Part shown: positions 50,147 to 59,342 of the stretch, one piece after another
Position numbering within the stretch: position 1 is the first letter of the stretch
Layout: each line of letters opens with the position of its first letter
Assembly: GCA_034432595.1 (NCBI GenBank)
Contig: DAOUBT010000068.1
Coordinates: 1 to 64,000, forward strand
Source: DAOTZR01 sp034432595
Lineage (GTDB): Bacteria > Chloroflexota > Anaerolineae > B4-G1 > SLSP01
Reading direction: 5' to 3'
DNA length: 64,000 bases
Position numbers and translations under genes: made by a program
Notes under the pieces: generated by a model
Databases searched by the model: none
Seen by the model: the letters and a program-made list of their open reading frames with translations, nothing else
Told to the model about the DNA's origin: nothing

Positions 50147-51457
50147 ATGATGACCTTGCTGCTTTACGCCATCGCGGGCATGTTGCTCTCGTCCCTGCTG
50201 GCGCTGGTGCCGGCACTTCACATTTACAACGTGGCGGGCTTTTTCATCCTGATGGGACCCCGCCTTACGTTTATCACGCCGGAACAGACCGCCTTCCTGT
50301 TTCTGGGCATGATTACGGGCTACGCCATGCTGAACACCCTGCCGGGCATTTTCCTTTCCGCGCCGGATGAGAGCACGGTTTTCATCGTCTTGCCCGGACA
50401 AAAATACATGTTGCAGCGTCGTGGCTATGAGGCTGTAGTCCTCACGGGCCTGGGTGGCCTGGGCGGCTTGCTTGCGCTCACCCTGCTTGCTCCCATCGCG
50501 CCCAAACTCTTCCCCGTGGTGCGCGAAATTTTGCGTCCGCACATGGCCTGGATTTTGTGGACCATCATCGCCTACATGCTGCTTTCCGAGTGGCCCAAAG
50601 GCACCGACCGCGCACCGGCGGGCTGGAAACGCTGGTGGGATGGCTGGCGTTCCCTGACGGCGGGGCTGGTCACCTTTTTCCTCTCCGGCCTGCTCGGCTT
50701 TATCCTCATGTACCGTCCCCTGGTGCCGTTGGAGCGATCCTATCAGAACCTGTTGCCCGTGTTCGTGGGGCTGTTTGCTGTGCCCTGGGTGCTGCAGAAC
50801 CTGCTGGCGCGCATTGAACTGCCGGAACAGCACATCGCCAACAGTGTGGATGCCCCGCCGCTCCCGCTCTTTCAGGGAACGGCTGCGGGCGTGTTGGGCG
50901 GCTTATTTGCGGCCTTTTTCCCCGTCGTTACGGGAGGGATTGGCGGTTTTCTCGCCGGGCACGCCACGGCGCAGCGCGATGAGCGCGCCTTTGTCATTTC
51001 GCAGGGCGCTTCCAAAATTGTGTATTACGTGGGCGGCTTCCTGCTCTACTTCGTGCCGGGTCTGCACCTGACGCGCGGCGGCATGGCCTGGATGCTCAGT
51101 ACGCGCTTCAGCCCTTACGACCCCAAACTCTACTATTGGGCAACGGCGGCGGTCTTGGTGACGGGAGTTATCGCCTTCTTCCTCTCCCTTGGTGCGACGC
51201 GCCTGCTCATTCGTTTGCTGCGCGTGGTGCACTACCGCATCCTCAGCGCAGCGACGCTATTCATCCTGCTGGCTCTGGTTTTGGGGATGACCGGCCCGGT
51301 CGGCCTGGCGATTTGTCTGGTGGCAACGGGCATCGGTCTCATCCCCGTGCTTTGGGGATCGCGCCGCATGAACGCCATGGGCGTGTTGCTCCTGCCCATT
51401 GGCCTGAACATGATTGGCGCGGGGGACGTGGTCGCGCGTTTGTTAGGCTTGCTGTAG
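50147..51457 (+). CDS. TctA/PF01970-like polytopic membrane protein (archaeal type)
   Basis: 436 residues, about ten TM helices; ATGATG start after GTGAGGTGAGCG. Two inverted-repeat signatures: an early GMLLSSLLALVPALHIYNVAGFF and a later GVLGGLFAAFFPVVTGGIGGFLAGH. The block SAPDESTVFIVLPGQKYMLQRRGYEAV matches the conserved loop of archaeal TctA-like proteins. Bacterial TctA works with TctB and a periplasmic TctC; neither is present. Instead it sits with an OB-domain protein and a zinc-ribbon protein. Substrate unknown. Confidence 0.7.
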   Translation: MMTLLLYAIAGMLLSSLLALVPALHIYNVAGFFILMGPRLTFITPEQTAFLFLGMITGYAMLNTLPGIFLSAPDESTVFIVLPGQKYMLQRRGYEAVVLTGLGGLGGLLALTLLAPIAPKLFPVVREILRPHMAWILWTIIAYMLLSEWPKGTDRAPAGWKRWWDGWRSLTAGLVTFFLSGLLGFILMYRPLVPLERSYQNLLPVFVGLFAVPWVLQNLLARIELPEQHIANSVDAPPLPLFQGTAAGVLGGLFAAFFPVVTGGIGGFLAGHATAQRDERAFVISQGASKIVYYVGGFLLYFVPGLHLTRGGMAWMLSTRFSPYDPKLYYWATAAVLVTGVIAFFLSLGATRLLIRLLRVVHYRILSAATLFILLALVLGMTGPVGLAICLVATGIGLIPVLWGSRRMNAMGVLLLPIGLNMIGAGDVVARLLGLL

Positions 51458-51459
51458 GC

Positions 51460-51993
51460 ATGGATTTTCAGAGCTTATTGGAAACCTATCGCTGCACCGT
51501 GGTGCAGACGCAGGTCGTCCGCAGCGGCAGCGCGCCGTGGCGCATGAACGCTGCGCAACAGTGGACCTTTGATGCCGGGCGCAGCTGGCGCGAAGTCATC
51601 GTTTGGGTGCGCCGTGACGCTATCTGTGAGCGTTGCGGCGCGCCTTTCAGCATCACCTATCAACTCCACGGGGACGCGCACGTGCGCTATCATCAGGCCC
51701 ATCTGGAGGATGCCGCCTTCGAACACGCGCTGCGCGGTCACTTACGCCGTCGCCTGCGCTGTCCGGTTTGTCACGCTGTACAGCGGGAACCGCGTCACAC
51801 CCTGCTGCGCGAGGAATGGCGTGGGGTGGGGGTTGGGCTGACGGGGATTCTCGCTTCCGTGGGGGTTACCGTAGGGCTGGCGCTCTTAGGGGCATGGGTA
51901 GCGGGGAGCAGCGGCTTTGTCCTCGGTTTGCTGCTTGGCCTTGTCGCGGCGGTCTTCATCACGCGCTGGATGTTGCTGCGCCTGATGGCGTGA
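51460..51993 (+). CDS. Zinc-ribbon protein with C-terminal membrane hairpin
   Basis: 177 residues; ATG at 51460, 2 bp past the previous stop, so translationally coupled. A Cys4 site formed by CERCGAPF (about 54-57) and CPVCH (about 103-106), then two TM helices (about 125-148 and 151-172). The earlier start at 51136 lies inside the TctA-like gene and is rejected. Third member of a compact operon, function unknown. Confidence 0.7.
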   Translation: MDFQSLLETYRCTVVQTQVVRSGSAPWRMNAAQQWTFDAGRSWREVIVWVRRDAICERCGAPFSITYQLHGDAHVRYHQAHLEDAAFEHALRGHLRRRLRCPVCHAVQREPRHTLLREEWRGVGVGLTGILASVGVTVGLALLGAWVAGSSGFVLGLLLGLVAAVFITRWMLLRLMA

Positions 51994-52054
51994 GCTTTTC
52001 AGCCCCGGATGCGAAACGCTGGCATCGCTTACCATCCCTCAAGGGGGCGATGGC

Positions 52055-52090
52055 ATTGGGGTGGGCGGCGGCATGGTCGTCGCCACCCAT
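52055..52090. repeat. Degenerate REP-like palindrome
   Basis: GGGTGGGCGGCGGCATGG and TCGTCGCCACCC form an imperfect palindrome with the same layout as the elements near 30848, 36748 and 54812. Confidence 0.5.
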
Positions 52091-52136
52091 GCTAACCACC
52101 TGCCCGCACCCCATCGGTGCACCTGCGTTCATCCGT

Positions 52137-52166
52137 GTTCTGAAGGTACCTGCTTACCTTCAGAAC
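52137..52166. terminator. Perfect hairpin between convergent operons
   Basis: GTTCTGAAGGTA (52137-52148) pairs with TACCTTCAGAAC (52155-52166). No T-tract, so it is a stem-loop that may still protect or terminate 3' ends. Confidence 0.45.
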
Positions 52167-52204
52167 CAGCATAACCTCCGCTCCAGACGCAACATCGTCG
52201 CTTC

Positions 52205-53296
52205 CTAAGCTCTCCCCTCAAGACTTTGATACACCGCCTCCACGCGCGCGATCATCCGTGCTTGGGTGAACTCTGCCTCGACGCGCTGCCGCGCAGCCAC
52301 GCGCATCGCCTCCAGTCGCGCCGGATCGGATAGCAGCTCGCGGATGGCCTGCGCCAGAGCGGATGGGTCGCGCGGTGGCACCACCCGTCCGCAAACCCCA
52401 TCCTGTACCACCCAAGAAGTTCCTGTGCCCACTTCTGTTGTCACGCAAGGAAGCCCCGACGCCATGGCCTCCAGCAGCACTGTGCCGAACGCTTCTGCGC
52501 GGGCGTTGGCCGGCAACACGAACAGATGCGCGCGTTGATACCAGCCCGGCAGCTCAGCATCGTCTACTTCGCCGTGGAAACGGACCCGTTCCGTCAGGCC
52601 GAGCGAGGCGGCCAGCGCCTCCCATTCGCGCCGCTGCGGACCATCACCCACGATGTCCAGGCGCACATCCGGCAACTCCACCAGCGCCTGCAGGAGCGTA
52701 TCCAGCCCCTTGTAATAGCGCAACCGTCCCGCAAACAAAAGCGTCGGCGGTCCCTCAAAAGGACGCGAGGGTGGCGTGAAGCGCCTCTCATCCACACCTA
52801 AAGGTACAATGACGCATTTCGCCGCGCGCGGCGCCAGCCAGGGTGACGTTTCCACATAGCGTGGACTTGTTGCGATGATGCGCGTGGCGTGATTCAGCAC
52901 GCGCGCGAAAAGGGGCGCGTATAACTTGAGCCATCCGCGTTGACGCACCACGTCCGAATGATAGGTGATGACCAGGGGCGTATGGCGTTTCAAAAGCCAG
53001 GCGCTCACTTCGCCCAAGGGATAGGGACTATGCACGTGGATGATGTCCGGTTTTAGACGCGCCAGCGCAATCGGCTGACTGAGGCTCAGCGGCATGGAAG
53101 CCGCCGTGGTGATGCGTCCCGCCTTGATGACGCGCACCCCGGCGCGTTCCTCCACCAGCGTGCGCCGGCCCAGCGCGCACACCAGCACGGCTACCTGATG
53201 CCCTTGCGCTGCCTGTGCCTCTGCCAGCACGCGGATGTGATTCTCGATGCCTCCCAGAACCGGATAATAGTCTTTATAGACGTGCAAAATGCGCAT
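52205..53296 (-). CDS. Glycosyltransferase family 4
   Basis: 363 residues, GT-B fold. N-domain YYPVLGGIENHIRVLAEAQ, C-domain LLFAGRLRYYKGLDTLLQAL, and the retaining GT4 motif EAFGTVLLEAMASGLP (E-x7-E). Last gene of the polysaccharide cluster. Confidence 0.93.
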   Translation of the reverse strand: MRILHVYKDYYPVLGGIENHIRVLAEAQAAQGHQVAVLVCALGRRTLVEERAGVRVIKAGRITTAASMPLSLSQPIALARLKPDIIHVHSPYPLGEVSAWLLKRHTPLVITYHSDVVRQRGWLKLYAPLFARVLNHATRIIATSPRYVETSPWLAPRAAKCVIVPLGVDERRFTPPSRPFEGPPTLLFAGRLRYYKGLDTLLQALVELPDVRLDIVGDGPQRREWEALAASLGLTERVRFHGEVDDAELPGWYQRAHLFVLPANARAEAFGTVLLEAMASGLPCVTTEVGTGTSWVVQDGVCGRVVPPRDPSALAQAIRELLSDPARLEAMRVAARQRVEAEFTQARMIARVEAVYQSLEGRA

Positions 53297-53419
53297 CTGC
53301 GACTCCTTTTGTTAAGTCAGCTTGAAGCTGGAAATTTGCAACCGGCTGCACCCCAGAAAGCGCGATGCCATTCAGGACTATCAGACGTCAGATTGACCGT
53401 CAGGGGGACAACAGGCACC

Positions 53420-54709
53420 TTATGCAGTCTCTTGCAGTCGGTGAATCAGAAGTCCCCACGTGATCAACGCAGCGTACAACCCCCAACCGCTCATCCACGC
53501 CGCCCAGGGGAAGGGGAGCGCGCTGGCGAAAGTGTGAGTCAGGCGTGCCAGGCCCTCCATGACGTAAACCGCGAGCACCCAACCACGCCACCGGGGCGCG
53601 TTACCCCATAACCATGCCAGCGCGGGCAAGATGAGCACATGATTGTAGCGCTCCATGTGGGGCAGGGCCAGCAATCCCAAAAGCAGCCACAAGCTCCACG
53701 CGCCGACGCGCTTTGTGTCCGTGTTTCGCCATATTGCAAAGCCGGTCATCAGACTGATGATGGCCAGGATGAGTCCTGCGCTGATCGTAACCACGCCTTG
53801 AGGCATGGTGACGCGCGGCATCCACGTTACCGTAACCTGATCGTCAGCCACCAGCCCATGGAGCGTGACCTGCTGAGGTTGGGTTAAGCGTAGCATCCAC
53901 GCCAGCAGGGATTGGTCATCCACACCCGGCATTTGGGCCGAAGCGCTGAGGCGTCCACTGAATTGACCGCTTACGTAATCCGCGCTGGCCTGTGGGGCCA
54001 GACTTAAGCTCAGCGCGCCCAGACATAGCGTTACGCCTATGGCGGCAATGGCGGTTTTCCACCAGGCACGCTTGAAGAGATAAACCCCCATCCAATACAG
54101 CGGAAACACCTTGATACCGCCTGCCAGTGCCACCGCGGCTGCTCCCCAGCGGCGGCGCGGCCCGTCAACATGGCGCAGCCAGATGAGTGCCAGGGTAAGC
54201 AACAGCACGCTCACCTGACCGAGGCTCACATCCAACACCAAAGGCCCAAAACTGAGCACGAGCAACGCCACCAACAGGGTTTGCCAGCGCTGTTTCAGGC
54301 CTGCCAGCTCCGAGAGCCACACCGCATCCAGCAGAGCCAGCCCCACATTTAGCCCCGTCCACAACCACGCTGCCAGCGGGAAGGGGACCAGCGTGAAAGG
54401 CAATATCAGAAACACCATCACGGGCGGATTGTAAATCGGCGGGGGGAGGAACGGGATGTTTTGCGCGTCCATCAAGGCCTTCAGCCAGGCCTCCGGTGGA
54501 CCGTAGGACGGAAGGCCGTTGCGCCAGGCCCATGCTGCGGCGTAGAAACCCGCAAAATCCACCTGTTTGGGATAAGGCCAGAAGCGCTCTAAGCGCAGCA
54601 GCGCCGTCCCGCCGTGCAGCACCAGGCCCACCAGCAGGAGCGCGCTCCACCATGGATGCGTCCGCACCCACCGCCTGATCTCAGCCCCCAAAACCTGCCA
54701 CTTCAACAT
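53420..54709 (-). CDS. GT87-like (DUF2029) polyprenyl-phosphate mannosyltransferase
   Basis: 429 residues from the ATG at 54709 (GGAAAGAG upstream); the longer ORF to 54880 runs through a dispersed repeat and is rejected. About ten TM helices. A GT-C signature in the first loop, VDFAGFYAAAWAWRNGLPSYGPPE, and IYNPPVMVFLILPF typical of DUF2029. Likely uses a lipid-linked sugar outside the membrane. Confidence 0.8.
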   Translation of the reverse strand: MLKWQVLGAEIRRWVRTHPWWSALLLVGLVLHGGTALLRLERFWPYPKQVDFAGFYAAAWAWRNGLPSYGPPEAWLKALMDAQNIPFLPPPIYNPPVMVFLILPFTLVPFPLAAWLWTGLNVGLALLDAVWLSELAGLKQRWQTLLVALLVLSFGPLVLDVSLGQVSVLLLTLALIWLRHVDGPRRRWGAAAVALAGGIKVFPLYWMGVYLFKRAWWKTAIAAIGVTLCLGALSLSLAPQASADYVSGQFSGRLSASAQMPGVDDQSLLAWMLRLTQPQQVTLHGLVADDQVTVTWMPRVTMPQGVVTISAGLILAIISLMTGFAIWRNTDTKRVGAWSLWLLLGLLALPHMERYNHVLILPALAWLWGNAPRWRGWVLAVYVMEGLARLTHTFASALPFPWAAWMSGWGLYAALITWGLLIHRLQETA

Positions 54710-54782
54710 CTCTTTCCAGCGCCCACTTACCGTTTTCTGCTTCCAGTTCCCTGTTTCCAACTTTTCGCCTTCGCCTGCCTTC

Positions 54783-54885
54783 GCTTCCAGCTTCCAGTCA
54801 AAAGGCCGGGTAGGTGACGGCATGGCCTTTGCCTTCCCACCTGCGTCGGGCAACCTTACGCTTCGCTTTCCAGCATCCAACCTTC
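54783..54885 (-). repeat. Dispersed REP/MITE-like element, copy B
   Basis: Reverse-oriented homologue of 36705-36803 (see there); its core TAGGTGACGGCATGGCC is less symmetrical. It lies at the junction between two glycosyltransferase genes and extends both ORFs artificially. The adjoining 54720-54780 has short direct repeats of CTTCCAG and CCTTCGC. Confidence 0.85.
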
Positions 54886-55969
54886 ACCCCACTATCGCCC
54901 TATACACACTTAGCGTCTCCTGTGCCGTGCGTGCCCATGAAAAACGTCCCGCCTGCGTCAGACCCTTTTCGCGCAACCGCTCACGCAGCGCAGCATCTTC
55001 CAGCACGCGCTGCAGTGCCGCGCGCAGCGCCATCACATCGTGCGGATCGAAAACCAGCGCCGCGTCGCCCACCACCTCCGGCAGTGATGACGCATGTGAG
55101 CACACCACCGGCGTGCCACACGCCATCGCCTCCAACGGCGGCAATCCAAATCCTTCGTACAGGCTTGGAAAGACGAACACCTCCGCCGCGGCGTAGAGCG
55201 CGGGCAAATCCGCCTCCGGCACGGGACCCAGCCAGCGCACCCGTTCCTCCAGGTGACGTTGCGCCGCTTCCACTTTCGCGTGCGGATAGCGCGCATCCCA
55301 CGCCCCGGCGATGACCAGCAGCGCGTCGCTTCGCACCCCCTCCCACGCGCGGATGAGCGTCACCAGATTTTTATGAGGTTTATTGCTGCCAACATAAAGC
55401 ACAAAACGTTGCGGCAGTTTATAGGTTTCGCGTAGTGATAAAATCTTGGCCTGGCCCACCGGCCCGAAGCGCTCATCAGCAGCCAGGGGAATCACCTGCA
55501 CGCGATGGGCGGGGTAGGAGAAGCGCGTGAGCAAATCCTGCCGCGTGTGTTCGGAAATCGTAATCACGCGCTGCGCCGTATGCAGGGCCAGCCTCAATCC
55601 CAGCGTGAAGAACATCCGCGCGCGCCACGAACTCTCCGCGGGCCGCATCAGCGGGATCAAATCGTTGACCGAGAGCACCGTCGGCGTATCCGGACGGTAA
55701 GGCATGAGCAAATACAGGCTATGGTAGAGATCCGCCTCTAAGCGCCGCAGCGCGCGCGGCACTTCCCATTGTTGTTTTAGCTCGAAAGGGGTACAGCGCA
55801 GCGGAACGCCTTCCGTGACCGGTTCCGCCGTGGCCTCCGCCATCAGGACGGACAGCGCCTCATCGGCCTTGAGCCAGCGCCGCATCTCCCGCGCCAGATT
55901 CTGCGCGTAACGTCCCAAACCCGGAAAATGCGGCGTCATCACGCGCCCGTCAAGGACATAACGGACCAT
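54884..55969 (-). CDS. Glycosyltransferase family 4 (mannosyltransferase-like)
   Basis: 361 residues. GLGRYAQNLAREMRRW at the N-terminus, VITISEHTRQDLL, LYVGSNKPHKNLVTLIRAW, and EGFGLPPLEAMACGTPVV. Related to the next gene (56066), so the two may add successive residues of one glycan. Confidence 0.92.
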   Translation of the reverse strand: MVRYVLDGRVMTPHFPGLGRYAQNLAREMRRWLKADEALSVLMAEATAEPVTEGVPLRCTPFELKQQWEVPRALRRLEADLYHSLYLLMPYRPDTPTVLSVNDLIPLMRPAESSWRARMFFTLGLRLALHTAQRVITISEHTRQDLLTRFSYPAHRVQVIPLAADERFGPVGQAKILSLRETYKLPQRFVLYVGSNKPHKNLVTLIRAWEGVRSDALLVIAGAWDARYPHAKVEAAQRHLEERVRWLGPVPEADLPALYAAAEVFVFPSLYEGFGLPPLEAMACGTPVVCSHASSLPEVVGDAALVFDPHDVMALRAALQRVLEDAALRERLREKGLTQAGRFSWARTAQETLSVYRAIVG

Positions 55970-56065
55970 GGTCTTCCCTCAATTCGTAAACCTGTAAGCG
56001 GAATGCCAGAAAGGGCCGTCCCGCGCGTGGCGTGTTGACCATCCGGTTGGATGAAAGGGCGACCG

Positions 56066-57193
56066 TCATCCGACTACCCCCGCCATTTCTCGATAGAGTG
56101 CCAGCGTCTCCCGCGCTGCGCGCTCCCAGGAGAACTGCGCCGCGCGGCGCAGGCCGCGCTCGCGTAAAGCTTCGCGCAAAGCGGCATCCGTCAACACGCG
56201 CCGCAGCCCTGTGTAGATAGCCTCCACATCCAGCGGGTCTACCAGCACCGCTGCGTCGCCGCCGATTTCCGGCAGGGACGTGACGTTGGACGCGACGGAC
56301 GGCGTGCCACACGCCATCGCTTCCAGCAGCGGCAGACCGAACCCCTCGGCCAACGAGGGGAAGGCAAATGCCTGCGCGCCAGCGTACAAAGCGGGCAGGT
56401 CGTCATCCAGCACGTAGCCGGGGAAGCGTACCGCCTGCCGCGCCGGGGACAACTCCAGCGCGTGGAAAAAGGCCTCGAACAGCCAGCCCTTGCGCCCCAC
56501 AATGACAAGAGCTTCGCTCAGGCCTTCCGCATGCAGGCGCTCGAAGGCCTGCAGCAGGCGCGTGTAATTTTTGCGCGGCTCGATGGTACTCACCGCCAGG
56601 ATGTAGCGCTCTGGCAGGCCATAGCGCGCGCGGACACGCGCCACGGCTTCCGGCGTTTGCGGGTGGAAGGCCGGCGCCGCCGCTTCGTAAATGACGCGCA
56701 CCTTGTCCGGCGGCAGACCATACGAGCGCAGTACATCTTGCCGGGTGTACTCCGAAACTGCGATGAGGTGCGTCGCCCGTTCGCAGTACATTTTGAGGGT
56801 CAGGTTTAAATACCAGCGGTTAAGCGGCTTGTGGTAGTCCGGATAGTGACGGAAAAACAAATCGTGCACCGTGAGCAACGTGGGGATGCCGCGCAGCGGC
56901 AACAGGAGGTGCTCTGTCGCGTGGAAGAGGCGCGCATCGGGTACGAGGGCGTTGAACGGCACGCGCAACGCCTGTCCGGCAGCGACCAGCAAGCGCCAGG
57001 GCTTATATCCCAAAGCTACCGTGCGCGCCGGGATGTGCTCCAGCCCTGCCACCGGTTGGATGCCTTGCTCGCGGTTGTAGAAGAAACGCAGCTCATCGGG
57101 AATAAGCGGCAGCAACGCGCGCGCCAGACTCGCCGCGTAACGCCCCAATCCGGCGCGTTGATGCACCGCTGCGGAAAGATCGAGATAAATCAT
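56066..57193 (-). CDS. Glycosyltransferase family 4 (mannosyltransferase-like)
   Basis: 375 residues. AGLGRYAASLARALLPL, LIAVSEYTRQDVLRSYG, ILAVSTIEPRKNYTRLLQAF, EGFGLPLLEAMACGTPSV. Overlaps the GT2 gene upstream by 4 bp. Confidence 0.92.
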   Translation of the reverse strand: MIYLDLSAAVHQRAGLGRYAASLARALLPLIPDELRFFYNREQGIQPVAGLEHIPARTVALGYKPWRLLVAAGQALRVPFNALVPDARLFHATEHLLLPLRGIPTLLTVHDLFFRHYPDYHKPLNRWYLNLTLKMYCERATHLIAVSEYTRQDVLRSYGLPPDKVRVIYEAAAPAFHPQTPEAVARVRARYGLPERYILAVSTIEPRKNYTRLLQAFERLHAEGLSEALVIVGRKGWLFEAFFHALELSPARQAVRFPGYVLDDDLPALYAGAQAFAFPSLAEGFGLPLLEAMACGTPSVASNVTSLPEIGGDAAVLVDPLDVEAIYTGLRRVLTDAALREALRERGLRRAAQFSWERAARETLALYREMAGVVG

Positions 57194-57999
57194 GCCCTCA
57201 TCCTCCGATACACGGGGAGCAGCAGCGCCAAAGCCCAGCGCGCCGGGAGAGGATAGTGCTTGCGGTAAAAGTAACGCAGGCTTTCCTCATAGGCAGCCTG
57301 CGCGCGCGGATTGCGCTTTAGACTCTGCCCGCCCAAATGGACCACCTCCACGCGCGGATCGTACCACACCTCCCAGCCGGCGCGGCGCATCCGGCGACAC
57401 CAATCCACATCCTCGAAGTACATGAAAAACGCCTCATCTAACAGGCCGATTCTTTCCCACACCTCACGCCGCACCAGCAGACACGTCCCCGCCACCCAGT
57501 CCACCCGCAGCGGCTCGCGCACGCCCCAATCGTGCACCGGACGACGAAACGCCACGCGCCACAAGCCGCGCCGGAGCAGATAGCCTATGGATGGATCCCG
57601 TCCGAAAGCAAAGGCCTGCGGCGTTCCGTCCGGGTTGACCAGACGTGGCGAAGCTGCTCCTACTTTTGGGGCGGTTTCCAACCCATTGACCAGGAAACTT
57701 GCTGTGTTGGGACGCAGCCGCGCGTCGTTGTTGAGCAAAAGCGCGTAGCGGCCCTGTGCTACGCGCAGCGCCTGATTGTTGGCGCGCGCAAAACCCAGGT
57801 TCTGCGTGTTGGCAATTATCTGCACGTCCGGATGGTTGGACCGCAGCCAGGCCACGCTCTCATCTTGAGAAGCGTTATCCACGACCAGCACTTCATAGTG
57901 TAGCCCGGCCAGCCCGGGTGCGAGGCTATCGAGGCACGCCGGCAGCAGCTTCAGTCCGTTCCAATTGACGATGATAACCGAAACGTCGCACTCTTTCAT
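57190..57999 (-). CDS. Glycosyltransferase family 2 (rhamnosyl-type)
   Basis: 269 residues, GT-A fold: VIIVNWNGLKLLPACLDSLAPG, VVDNASQDESV, LLLNNDARLRP (DxD-like NDA) and FFMYFEDVDWCRRMRRAG. This pattern is typical of WbbL-like rhamnosyltransferases; the sugar is inferred. Confidence 0.92.
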   Translation of the reverse strand: MKECDVSVIIVNWNGLKLLPACLDSLAPGLAGLHYEVLVVDNASQDESVAWLRSNHPDVQIIANTQNLGFARANNQALRVAQGRYALLLNNDARLRPNTASFLVNGLETAPKVGAASPRLVNPDGTPQAFAFGRDPSIGYLLRRGLWRVAFRRPVHDWGVREPLRVDWVAGTCLLVRREVWERIGLLDEAFFMYFEDVDWCRRMRRAGWEVWYDPRVEVVHLGGQSLKRNPRAQAAYEESLRYFYRKHYPLPARWALALLLPVYRRMRA

Positions 58000-58043
58000 T
58001 TCGCGTAGTCATAAAAAGGGAGAGTTATACCCGGCATCAAGCG

Positions 58044-59342
58044 TTACCCGCCAACGGCAATCTCATCGAGCACCTTCGCCAGCTCCCCCGTTAGCGCGCG
58101 ACGCTCAAAACGCGCAACCAGCTCCGGCGCGGGGCGGAAGCGGTTTGCATCGGTGCGCAACGCTGTCACCAGCGCCACCAGCGCCTCGGCGATCTCTTGC
58201 GGGCGGTCGGGATGAGCTACCGTGCCGATGCCCTCACGCAGGATAAAATCCCGCGCCACGCCTTCGGGGACAATCCCCAACATCGGCTTCTGCGCTGCCA
58301 GATACTCGTAAAACTTGCTGCTGTAAATCATGCGTTCTTCTACGGAATCGCCTTGTACCAACAATAGAGCCGTAGCGTTTTGCATCCGTTGTACTGCTTC
58401 TTTGTGCGGCATGGGCGACTCAAGCTCCACCAGGGGCGCGGCGGCGCGCAGGCGCTGCGCATAGCCAGGATCGAGCAGGCCGATAAAGCGCACGCGCACC
58501 CCTTGCAAGGCCTCACGGTACTGTTCCCAGGCCAGGCGGAGGCCCTCAGGCAGGGCGTTTTGCGTGCGTTTCTGCACAATTGAACCGAGATACAGCACCT
58601 CTAACTCATCCTTTGGAGATGGAGACGCCGGGATGGCGAAATCCGCCGCATCGAATCCGTTGGGGATGACGCTGAGCTTGTGTGCGACCCACGGGCCAAA
58701 TACTGCTGTTGTGCGCTCCGCTATCGCCTCGGTCATCACCACCGCGCGCTGACAGGTGCGCAACACGCCCCGCTCCAACTGCCGATGCCGCCAGCGGTTG
58801 ACCGGCCCGGATTCCAGCATCCAGGGCGAATCCGCAACACTCCACACATCGCGGAAATCCGCCACCCAGGGCAGCCCCGTCTGCTCGTGGATCCAGCGTC
58901 CCAGCAGGTGAATGGCATTGGGAGGCGACGTGCTCACCATCGCATCGCAGGGATGGTCGGCCAGGGCCTGTCGGCAAACGCCACGCGCGCCATACGTCCA
59001 CAGGCGCGTCAAATCCGGCAGGATAAGGGCCCGCAACCAGCGTTTTGCCGCTTGTTTCATGCGTCCGCTCAGGCCAGGGCGTGCCGCAGGGGAACCCAGC
59101 GCCGCCTGTGCGGTTTGGGGAAGCAGGCGCTTCAGCGTGGCGGGCCAGGGCACGCGATAGACGGGCACTTCCGGCGGAATCTCCGCCAGCAAGGATGGGT
59201 CGGGATTCCAAAGCGTATCCGACGTGACCACCACCGGCTCCCATCCGTAGAGCGGCAGGTACTTGACGAATTTCGTCACGCGCACCACGCCCACGCCACC
59301 CTGTGGCGGGAAATCGAAAGTGAGAATCAGCACACGTTTCAT
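58044..59342 (-). CDS. Glycosyltransferase (GT4-like)
   Basis: 432 residues. N-domain LILTFDFPPQGGVGVVRVTKFVKYLPLYGWEPVVVT, HLLGRWIHEQTGLPWVADFRDVW, C-domain VLYLGSIVQKRTQ and FYEYLAAQKPMLGIV; no clear E-x7-E. The stop of the flippase overlaps this start by 4 bp. Confidence 0.85.
   Translation of the reverse strand: MKRVLILTFDFPPQGGVGVVRVTKFVKYLPLYGWEPVVVTSDTLWNPDPSLLAEIPPEVPVYRVPWPATLKRLLPQTAQAALGSPAARPGLSGRMKQAAKRWLRALILPDLTRLWTYGARGVCRQALADHPCDAMVSTSPPNAIHLLGRWIHEQTGLPWVADFRDVWSVADSPWMLESGPVNRWRHRQLERGVLRTCQRAVVMTEAIAERTTAVFGPWVAHKLSVIPNGFDAADFAIPASPSPKDELEVLYLGSIVQKRTQNALPEGLRLAWEQYREALQGVRVRFIGLLDPGYAQRLRAAAPLVELESPMPHKEAVQRMQNATALLLVQGDSVEERMIYSSKFYEYLAAQKPMLGIVPEGVARDFILREGIGTVAHPDRPQEIAEALVALVTALRTDANRFRPAPELVARFERRALTGELAKVLDEIAVGG

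Noticed and set aside
54710..54880. N-terminal extension of the GT87-like protein
   Set aside because: It runs through the dispersed repeat copy B; the ATG at 54709 has the ribosome site and precedes the first membrane helix.
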